The translations under genes and the position numbers were made by a program. Below, in pieces: positions 45,868 through 52,592 of a stretch of DNA of 55,580 bases (the first letter of the stretch is position 1; each line of letters opens with the position of its first letter). Source of the stretch: Bacteroides sp. (GTDB lineage: Bacteria; Bacteroidota; Bacteroidia; Bacteroidales; Muribaculaceae); assembly GCA_014803765.1 (NCBI GenBank), contig JAAVBC010000019.1:1-55580 (forward strand), in the 5' to 3' direction. Under the pieces are notes generated by a model, which was not told the origin of the DNA, searched no databases, and saw nothing but the letters and a program-made list of their open reading frames with translations.

Positions 45868-47790
45868 TTATTTCAATATCTTGGCAGTATTGTTGCCCTT
45901 CACCTCAATAAAGAGACCCGTTGAGGGTTTATCGACCTGGATTCCCTCAATTGTAAAGTATCTGCTTACAGACTCGTTTGAATCGATTTCTTCAACACCG
46001 GATGTTATATATTCGGGGAGTTCGGCTGCCGGAGTTTTGTCTCTTTCCGGTTCGGAATATACTGCATCTCCGTAATCGCCCCATTCATTCTTGAGATAAC
46101 TGATTCTATCCTGAAGATAATTTCTTACATTATCGAATCTCTTCATAATCTCACGGTTATCGCATACTTGACTTGACACTTCTGAATTAGGCTGCGGAGC
46201 ATTATGCCATCTTTCATAATCGTAAGCAGCTGCTTTTTCAAGGCGTCGGCAGTAGACTTCCATATCTTCAAAGAGTCCGCTGAAGTTATTACTCATCATC
46301 CACTTCCAGGTTTCCTTCACCTTGTCGTTGAATTTATTATTCTTCACGAGTGAATGTACCCAGGTATTGCCGAATGTCCATCCTTCAAAAAGTTTTTTAC
46401 CGTTTTCTGCTTTGAAAGCATTACCACAATCCCAAAGAGGCGAAAAATGCCATTTCTGACCCTCACCCTTATCGCGGAAAAGATAAGTAGAACCATGGAA
46501 GGATTCTGTATGACCCAATAATTCCTCTACAATATAGTATCTCGCGGCATCGTCAAGGTCGAGGTATCTCCATGTATTATCTGAATAATCTCCAATATTG
46601 TCGTTGATAGCATTAAATTGTTCCTCGATAAATTGATATTGCAGCGAAGAGTATTCTTCAGGTGTATCGAATGTGACACGCACCACGGGATCCCCGTTCG
46701 AATACGGTTTTTCGTTAAAGCGGATCTGGTTTTCTTCATCATAGTTATCAAGCTCCACCAGATAACCGCCTGAAATCAGCGCCGGATCTGAGACATTATC
46801 ATCCAATTCCTCAATCATGACTCTGCCATCGCCGACACGAATAGATTCAGTCAGGAAGTAGAGACCGCGATAATTGCCGTTGATGACGACTTCTATCGGT
46901 TGCATACCGGGTGTCCAGGGTAATCCGATACGCTTGCCGAGATTGAATCCGGTGAAGTTTCTCAAATAGCCGTCGGTGTCATCTGCATGTGCAAGAATTG
47001 CATAATGTTTGCTTTTCTCAGGAGTGAGATTAAGAAGATTCTGCTTCTTCCCGAGTTTAAGTTTAAAAGGCTTTTTTGAGAATCCGGTGCGGGTATAATT
47101 GCCACGCGCCTTGATTTCAAGCGGCAAAGGCTCCTCCTTGCTTCCGACTGATTTTGCGCCAAGCGCCTCCATCCATTCACATCCGTTCGTATCAAGCCAG
47201 TATTCCGCATCGGAAAAATAGTTCTTGTGGCTCAGATCCTTATCTAAAATTTCATTATTTAATAAGGTATGAGAAGAATCTGTGTAGACATTGATATAGA
47301 GTACGGGAAGAGTACCGGAAACTGCATATCCATCCTCAATATCCCCTTCTATGGGGTCGGGAGCCGGAGATGGAGTTATAAACCCTTCCAGAAATTCAAC
47401 CTTTATCTGCTTTCCGGGGTTGGATTTATTGTAAATGAAAGAGATAGTCACTTCTTTTTCTACCGGGAATACATAATTCCAATTCGGACCATTGGGAACG
47501 CTGTTGACTACACCGAATTCGGAGATATTCCAGGTTTCGGGATTGTAATCGGCTGCTCCATAGTTGATATTCCAGGATTGCTCGCCAATTTTACACTCTC
47601 CCTGATAATCTTTCAGGTGGAGATAATAACGCGCACCGGTGCGTGTGAATTTATAAGCATCCTCACACGCCCAATTAGTTTGAGTGCCTCGCAGATAGAA
47701 CTCAGGATAACCCTGCGCAACTGCCCGAAAGGATGCAGATCCTGACAAGGCAAGTGTCAACCAAATGACGAAATGTTGTAAGTAATTCAT
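45868..47790 (-). CDS. CotH-kinase-family secreted protein with C-terminal sorting-like tail
   Basis: A 640-residue exported protein. After the signal peptide (~1-26), residues ~28-140 are a beta-rich domain of the kind that often precedes CotH (YPEFYLRGTQTNWACEDAYKF). The CotH domain (PF08757) starts near 170 (LPVLYINVYTD) and has EIKARGNYTRTGFSKKPFKLKLGKK, YLRNFTGFNLGKRIGLPWTP, NGNYRGLYFLTESI and GGYLVELDN. CotH in Bacillus is a protein kinase of spore coat proteins; here the protein is extracytoplasmic, so its role is open. The end (YFTIEGIQVDKPSTGLFIEVK) resembles the Bacteroidales C-terminal sorting or anchoring tail. It has its own strong promoter 50 bp upstream. Confidence 0.85.
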   Translation of the reverse strand: MNYLQHFVIWLTLALSGSASFRAVAQGYPEFYLRGTQTNWACEDAYKFTRTGARYYLHLKDYQGECKIGEQSWNINYGAADYNPETWNISEFGVVNSVPNGPNWNYVFPVEKEVTISFIYNKSNPGKQIKVEFLEGFITPSPAPDPIEGDIEDGYAVSGTLPVLYINVYTDSSHTLLNNEILDKDLSHKNYFSDAEYWLDTNGCEWMEALGAKSVGSKEEPLPLEIKARGNYTRTGFSKKPFKLKLGKKQNLLNLTPEKSKHYAILAHADDTDGYLRNFTGFNLGKRIGLPWTPGMQPIEVVINGNYRGLYFLTESIRVGDGRVMIEELDDNVSDPALISGGYLVELDNYDEENQIRFNEKPYSNGDPVVRVTFDTPEEYSSLQYQFIEEQFNAINDNIGDYSDNTWRYLDLDDAARYYIVEELLGHTESFHGSTYLFRDKGEGQKWHFSPLWDCGNAFKAENGKKLFEGWTFGNTWVHSLVKNNKFNDKVKETWKWMMSNNFSGLFEDMEVYCRRLEKAAAYDYERWHNAPQPNSEVSSQVCDNREIMKRFDNVRNYLQDRISYLKNEWGDYGDAVYSEPERDKTPAAELPEYITSGVEEIDSNESVSRYFTIEGIQVDKPSTGLFIEVKGNNTAKILK

Positions 47791-47839
47791 GATAGTTAAG
47801 CAATTAATCGAAATCTTTTAAGTTACGATTATATATTGT

Positions 47840-47871
47840 CAAAATTAGGTAATATACCCTTTGTTACCAAA
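47840..47871 (-). promoter_or_regulatory. sigma-ABfr promoter of the CotH-family gene
   Basis: On the minus strand: TTTG (47871-47868), exactly 20 nt, TAATTTTG (47847-47840). The start is expected near 47833, leaving a leader of ~43 nt. Confidence 0.8.
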
Positions 47872-47886
47872 TATTTTAACGTTTTT

Positions 47887-48645
47887 CTAATCAAATATTG
47901 TATAAAATTCCCTGCAAAGGGAGATATATTCCGCCGTGTATTCCCCCGGGGCTTTCTCTATAGTCAGAAGTGTCGGTGATATTTCGGGCATGTCCCTGCA
48001 CTCGGAAGGCGGCATAACAGGCGGCTTCCGGAAGGCGATCATAACTCTCTTCGCTTCCTTTTGAGGATTTCCTCTTACAAAGACAGCACTTATCGGAAAT
48101 AAGCCGTTTTTATGGGCTGCTTCTATCAGTTCCTCATATTGTTCGGAAAGAGTGATTAATGATAAAATCCCGGAATCCGTAAGTAGATCTGAAGATTTAT
48201 CAAGGAGTGTTCGCGGAGAAAGAGTTCCGGCGTGGCGAGCAAGCATTCGCGCTGATTCAGAGGGATCCACCCCTGATTCAAAGAAGGGAGGATTTGACAC
48301 GATAAGGTCAAACTTGGGCTTCTCTGAGCACAAGGATGAGAAATCCTTTTTCTTTATTATGATTCTATTACTCCAGGGGGAACTTTCGACATTTTCCTTT
48401 GCCTCTTTTACAGCATTATCCTCTATATCGATCCCGATAATTTCGGCATCCTGACATCTTTGGGCAAGAATAAGTGCGATCAATCCGCATCCACAACCGA
48501 CATCGAGTATCTTCAGACCGGTTTTTTCGACAGGCGACCATGCTCCGATCAAAACTCCGTCAACCCCAACCTTATTGGAACTGATTTCATGCCTTACACT
48601 GAATTGCTTCATGCGAAATATGCGTTCTCGATGCTTTCTTGCCAT
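47887..48645 (-). CDS. trmN6: tRNA1(Val) (adenine(37)-N6)-methyltransferase
   Basis: A 252-residue SAM-dependent methyltransferase that methylates A37 of tRNA-Val. The core has VGVDGVLIGAW (family pattern K-GTDG-LLGAW), LDVGCGCGLIALILAQ (motif I), IIGIDIEDNAV (motif II) and the catalytic SNPPFFESG (NPPF/Y for N6-adenine). The C-terminal VFVRGNPQKEAKRVMIAF also fits. The ATG at 48645 is kept because the residues before MKQFSV (ERIFR) fit the conserved F-R-K-Q-F opening; an ATG at 48612 is the alternative. It is divergent from lon. Confidence 0.9.
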   Translation of the reverse strand: MARKHRERIFRMKQFSVRHEISSNKVGVDGVLIGAWSPVEKTGLKILDVGCGCGLIALILAQRCQDAEIIGIDIEDNAVKEAKENVESSPWSNRIIIKKKDFSSLCSEKPKFDLIVSNPPFFESGVDPSESARMLARHAGTLSPRTLLDKSSDLLTDSGILSLITLSEQYEELIEAAHKNGLFPISAVFVRGNPQKEAKRVMIAFRKPPVMPPSECRDMPEISPTLLTIEKAPGEYTAEYISLCREFYTIFD

Positions 48646-48696
48646 ATTTTAAATTGGAATTCCGGTTGTATTCAGTATGTAAAGTTAATTACTTTT

Positions 48697-48728
48697 TTTG
48701 ACAATAGCCATATTTATTGTTATCTTTG
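48697..48728 (+). promoter_or_regulatory. sigma-ABfr promoter of lon
   Basis: TTTG at 48697-48700, exactly 20 nt, TATCTTTG at 48721-48728. The start would be near 48735, leaving a leader of about 75 nt. It lies inside the longer open frame upstream of lon, showing that extension is not coding. Confidence 0.8.
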
Positions 48729-48810
48729 CACCCGTAAATTTTCTACCGGAGGGGGTAGGTATCATATTAATCTTTTTATCCCCCTTCCTTACTTACTTTC
48801 ATACGAAATT

Positions 48811-51258
48811 ATGGCTAACGATTTCGATTTTGAATTCGATGAGGAAATCATCGAAGATGCTTTAGATAATATCTCTCCCTCCACTCCTTTGGGACCCGGA
48901 GGAATGATCGAGCGTATCCCGATAAAAGATCCTTCCGAGTTCCCGCATGATCTGACTCCATTGAGAATACCGATAATCCCGATAAGTGAGACATGTGCTT
49001 TCCCGAACATCCCCATCTCCATACCCAAACCGGAGGAATTACCCGCTGAGCTCATAGTGAATTACACTTCTACGGGTGAACCCGTCGTGTTCGTATATCG
49101 CGAACCGAAGGAGACGAATCCTGCCACGACTAAGGGTTGTTCCAAAGTCGGGGTGTTAGGACGCATTGTAAAGTATATCCCTGACCCGATGAATGAAGGT
49201 AAAGGTCAGATGCTTTGTATTTGTGGTCCCAGAGTAAAAGTTGTCAAATACAATGTCGGAAAAGGCAAACGAACAGCGACATTAAAATACTATCCTCTTA
49301 AAGTAGAACGCGAAAGTCTGAGATTTCAGGCTATGATGGAGCAGATCATCGAGGTCAATGATAAAATCATGTCGCTCTCCAATCCGGATGCAATGTCGAT
49401 AGCCGGGTCAATATCCGACAGCGAACCCGAGATGATAATCTCCAACATCGGTTTCCAGCTCCCTGTTAATCCGGAAGTGAAAAATAATCTTATGAGTCAG
49501 TCTTCATTTATCAAGGCAGGTTTATGCCTGCTTGAAATTCTGAATGATCTTCTTGAAATTTCAAAGATTCGGGAGAAGATTAAAGTCATGACCCAGAAAG
49601 ATCTTGATGAGGAACAGAAGGAGATAGTGATGCGCAAGCAGCTTTCGATTATCCAGAAGGAACTCGGAGAAGGGTCGGACAGCGACAGCGCCAAACTGCG
49701 TGAGCGTGCCAAACAGAAGAAATGGAACGAAGAAACACAACAACATTTCGAGCGCGAACTCCGAAAACTGATGCGCTTCTCCCCCACTACTCCGGATTAT
49801 AGTATTCAATTCAATTATCTCGACACATTCGTCAGCCTCCCCTGGCAGGAATATTCAGATAAGGATTTCTCTTTTGAAGAAATAGAAGAAACACTGAATA
49901 GGGATCATTATGGATTGGAGAGAGTTAAGGAAAGAATACTGGAGCAGATGGCTGTCGCACAGTTGCGCAAAGACAATAAAGCTCCGATTCTCTGCCTTGT
50001 AGGACCTCCCGGAGTCGGAAAGACCTCCTTGGGCAAATCCATTGCCGAGGCTATGGGGCGCGAGTATGCCCGCGTGTCATTCGGAGGAATGCATGATGAA
50101 GCGGAAATTCGCGGTCATCGCCGCACGTATATAGGCGCTATGCCCGGCAGAATTATTGCAGCCCTCTCCAAACTTAAGACATCTAATCCCCTGATTATTC
50201 TTGATGAGATTGATAAGATCGGAAAGGATTTCAAAGGAGACCCCTCGACTGCCCTACTTGAGGTACTCGATCCCGAACAGAATTCAAAATTCCACGATAA
50301 CTTTCTTGACGCGGATTATGACCTGAGTAATGTGATGTTCATTGCCACAGCGAATACTCTCGACACTATCTCCTCTCCGCTTCGCGATCGCATGGAAATT
50401 ATCTCAATCCCCGGCTATATATCTGCCGAGAAGATAGAGATCGGACGCAGACATCTCGTCAAAAAGGAACTTAAGGAAAATGGATTTGAAGAGAATGAGA
50501 TTGAATTCACTCCGGAGGGACTTGAATACATTGTGGAGTATTATACTCGCGAGGCGGGAGTCCGCAGGTTTGAAAAGACGATTGCCAAGGTGCTGAGAAA
50601 GATTGCCATCAAGAAAGTCAGAGGTCAGGAATATCCCACGCAACTCACTCCGGAAATAATCAAGGATCTGCTTGGAAAGGAGGAATTCAATCCCGAGATG
50701 TATGAGAATAATGATTACATCGGAGTTGTGACAGGTCTGGCGTGGACAGCCGTCGGTGGTGAGATCCTTTTCATTGAGACATCTCTGACTCCCGGAAAGG
50801 GTAAGTTGACTCTTACGGGTAATCTTGGTGACGTGATGAAGGAATCTGCCGCGATAGCATTGGAATATCTGAAGGCACATGCAGAAACGTTGGGACTGAC
50901 AGCCGAAGACTTCGAAAAGCATAATGTCCATATTCATGTTCCTGAGGGCGCCATACCGAAAGATGGTCCTTCAGCCGGAATCACGATGGCGACTTCTCTT
51001 GCATCTGCATTTACGGGTCGAAAGGTGAAATCAAAAATAGCCATGACCGGTGAGATAACCCTGCGCGGCAAGGTGCTCCCTGTCGGTGGCATTAAAGAAA
51101 AAATCATAGCTGCCAAGAGAGCCGGAATTAAAGAGATACTTCTTTCGGAAAACAATCGCAAGGATATTCTTGAGATACAGCCAAGCTACCTCGAAGGGTT
51201 GACTTTCAAGTATGTCAAAAATGTCGCCGATGTTCTTGAAAACGCCCTCGAAAGTTAA
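48811..51258 (+). CDS. lon: ATP-dependent protease Lon
   Basis: An 815-residue AAA+ serine protease degrading misfolded and short-lived regulatory proteins. The ATG at 48811 ([16 protein letters not shown]) is chosen; the frame is open further upstream but runs across the promoter and trmN6. The acidic N-terminal extension (~45 residues) precedes the substrate-binding LON domain. Walker [10 protein letters not shown] lies at 398-406 and Walker B is [10 protein letters not shown]. The catalytic dyad is Ser721 (DGPSAG) and Lys764 (GGIKEK). The family's length is normal. A perfect promoter match is upstream; I saw no HAIR-like heat-shock repeat. No clear terminator directly follows. Confidence 0.97.
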   Translation: MANDFDFEFDEEIIEDALDNISPSTPLGPGGMIERIPIKDPSEFPHDLTPLRIPIIPISETCAFPNIPISIPKPEELPAELIVNYTSTGEPVVFVYREPKETNPATTKGCSKVGVLGRIVKYIPDPMNEGKGQMLCICGPRVKVVKYNVGKGKRTATLKYYPLKVERESLRFQAMMEQIIEVNDKIMSLSNPDAMSIAGSISDSEPEMIISNIGFQLPVNPEVKNNLMSQSSFIKAGLCLLEILNDLLEISKIREKIKVMTQKDLDEEQKEIVMRKQLSIIQKELGEGSDSDSAKLRERAKQKKWNEETQQHFERELRKLMRFSPTTPDYSIQFNYLDTFVSLPWQEYSDKDFSFEEIEETLNRDHYGLERVKERILEQMAVAQLRKDNKAPILCLVGPPGVGKTSLGKSIAEAMGREYARVSFGGMHDEAEIRGHRRTYIGAMPGRIIAALSKLKTSNPLIILDEIDKIGKDFKGDPSTALLEVLDPEQNSKFHDNFLDADYDLSNVMFIATANTLDTISSPLRDRMEIISIPGYISAEKIEIGRRHLVKKELKENGFEENEIEFTPEGLEYIVEYYTREAGVRRFEKTIAKVLRKIAIKKVRGQEYPTQLTPEIIKDLLGKEEFNPEMYENNDYIGVVTGLAWTAVGGEILFIETSLTPGKGKLTLTGNLGDVMKESAAIALEYLKAHAETLGLTAEDFEKHNVHIHVPEGAIPKDGPSAGITMATSLASAFTGRKVKSKIAMTGEITLRGKVLPVGGIKEKIIAAKRAGIKEILLSENNRKDILEIQPSYLEGLTFKYVKNVADVLENALES

Positions 51259-51362
51259 TCTCCCCGATGTATGAGAAGCTCCAATGTCTTTTCATAATGT
51301 TCTGTAGTATCGAGGGCAGGAACCTGTAATGCAAGTCACTTCCCCTCCCTCAATAACTCCAC

Positions 51363-51391
51363 AAATGTAGGGACGCACGGCTCGTGCGTCC
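51363..51391. repeat. Dispersed repeat with GACGCACG hairpin
   Basis: AAATGTAGGGACGCACGG (51363-51380) matches the minus strand of 34539-34556 with one change. GGACGCACG (51371-51379) and CGTGCGTCC (51383-51391) form a 9-bp hairpin with loop GCT, and the same GACGCACG/CGTGCGTC core forms the top of the terminator at 24941-24996. Confidence 0.75.
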
Positions 51392-51475
51392 GCTCGCAAC
51401 TATTGAATTCCAACTTAATGAAAGTAGACATACGAGTATTTATCTCCACTACTCTCAATGCCTGCTTCCTACATT

Positions 51476-51752
51476 AACCCGCGGGAGCGGGTTACATCAC
51501 CGTTAACCGCAGGTTGAAGCCCGTAGGGCTGATACCTGCGGACTCCTAACCCGATACAGTATCATCCAACCTGCGGAGCGGGTTGCCTTACCGGGGTATC
51601 AACGCTCAGTGCTTATCGGCTTTGAGTATCCCGGTTAGGCAACCCGCTCCGCAGGTTGATGGCATTAGAGCAGTCTTAAGGTCCGGGGGTATCAGCGCTA
51701 CGCGCTTCAACCCCCTTTACGGTTAGGCAACCCGCTCCGCGGGTTGTTAACG
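51476..51752. repeat. Cluster of REP-like palindromic elements
   Basis: Four related parts are visible. (i) 51476-51493: AACCCGC/GCGGGTT hairpin. (ii) 51507-51541: CCGCAGGT-TGA-AGCCC-GTA-GGGCT-GAT-ACCTGCGG. (iii) 51567-51658: a large hairpin with a 22-bp perfect outer stem, one mismatch, and about ten more pairs. (iv) 51685-51715: GGGGGT-ATC-AGCGC-TAC-GCGCT-TCA-ACCCCC, followed by another copy of GGTTAGGCAACCCGCTCCGC at 51721-51740. Parts ii and iv share one design in opposite orientation: an outer stem, TGA/GAT (or ATC/TCA) bulges and an inner 5-bp stem. Confidence 0.85.
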
Positions 51753-51944
51753 CGCCTTTGAATTCAGTGAGTTTATTTATGAATATTTTCGATTAATGAA
51801 TTGGAATTATGAAGAAGATTGTTTGTGCGTAATCAGCAAGGGCCTCCCCCCTTATGCCTTCAGTAGCTGAATTGGCGGAAATTTCGCGGAATTTCTTCTT
51901 AGCAAATTTTTATGCCCCTCAATTTTTAGCAGGATTACTAAAAA

Positions 51945-51986
51945 AGAGACTGCATGGCAACAACGCCTTGCAGTCTCTATTTTTTT
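51945..51986. terminator. Terminator of the DUF3861 gene (also usable on the plus strand)
   Basis: A 14-bp stem with one mismatch (51945-51958 with 51965-51978) and an AACAAC loop. It is flanked by an A run on the left and TTTTTTT on the right (51980-51986), so both strands carry a T run after the hairpin. Confidence 0.8.
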
Positions 51987-52010
51987 GATAATTATCTGAT
52001 AGCGATCAAA

Positions 52011-52331
52011 TTACTTATCGCAATCGCACCCGCATCCGAGCTGACCTTTCACGCTCTTCTTGAATGCTTCAAACTGAGCGCCGAATTCAGCAAATACGGG
52101 ATTATCAGAGTTTTTCTTGATAACATGATGCATAAAGCGCATTGCCAACACAAATTCTTTGGCATGTTTGTCTTTCTTAAAACCGAGAGATTTAGCGGCT
52201 TCCACCATATCTGCCAAGTCATGATGACCCTTAAAGTTGAAATCCATGACTTCAGCCATTTTGATTTTGCCGTCATCTTTCTGATTAGCTTCCACTACGT
52301 TAACGTAATAGAACTTCTTCTGCTTTTCCAT
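52011..52331 (-). CDS. DUF3861-like protein with Cys-rich C-terminus
   Basis: A 106-residue soluble protein. The ATG at 52331 (MEKQKKFYYVNV) is preferred over a longer frame to 52415 that lacks similarity. The pattern FKGHHDLADMVEAAKSLGF, then KEFVLAMRFMHHVIKKNSDNPVFAEFGAQFEAFKKSVKG fits DUF3861 (conserved HDD, a helix ending LG-V-L-N, then P-F). The C-terminus CGCDCDK carries three Cys that could bind a metal, which I do not associate with the family. Function unknown. It lies 24 bp from a strong terminator. Confidence 0.7.
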   Translation of the reverse strand: MEKQKKFYYVNVVEANQKDDGKIKMAEVMDFNFKGHHDLADMVEAAKSLGFKKDKHAKEFVLAMRFMHHVIKKNSDNPVFAEFGAQFEAFKKSVKGQLGCGCDCDK

Positions 52332-52406
52332 AATTCTGTATGTTTTGATTATAATAGTTCGAACTTTCCGATTTCCCTCATTGCCCGAATCAACTGCCGA
52401 CTTACT

Positions 52407-52452
52407 GACCGCCAATCCGTCATGAGTCTAACCGCCAACTCGTCATGAGTCT
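52407..52452. repeat. Two tandem 23-bp direct repeats
   Basis: 52407-52429 and 52430-52452 agree at 20 of 23 positions and share GTCATGAGTCT. They lie about 75 bp upstream of the DUF3861 gene start, where a regulator could bind. The rest of this 261-bp gap (52332-52592) shows nothing else clear. Confidence 0.7.
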
Positions 52453-52592
52453 CAATCATCGAAGTCCGTTATTATAACACTCTTCCGCCATCCATATATT
52501 ATGAACGAAAAGTAAAAGATGTTAAGAAAAGCCAACCCCATCAACACCTCAAAATCCCACCATTACTGATGCTTGGAATTTCACATCGTATA

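Larger units (their letters stand above)
51259..52010. other. Repeat-rich intergenic region (752 bp)
   Basis: No credible gene was found. It holds a REP-like hairpin (51363-51391), a cluster of related palindromes (51476-51752), an unremarkable AT-rich part (~51770-51940) with one short GAAATT/AATTTC palindrome, and a terminator (51945-51986). It looks like a landing site for dispersed non-coding repeats downstream of lon. Confidence 0.7.

Noticed and set aside
48460..48810. Open frame extending lon upstream by 117 codons
   Set aside because: It overlaps trmN6 on the other strand and contains a perfect promoter (48697-48728); the ATG at 48811 gives a normal Lon N-terminus.
51781..51945. Short frame beginning MKKIVCA downstream of the repeat cluster
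   Set aside because: It stops after seven codons and has no similarity to anything recognisable.
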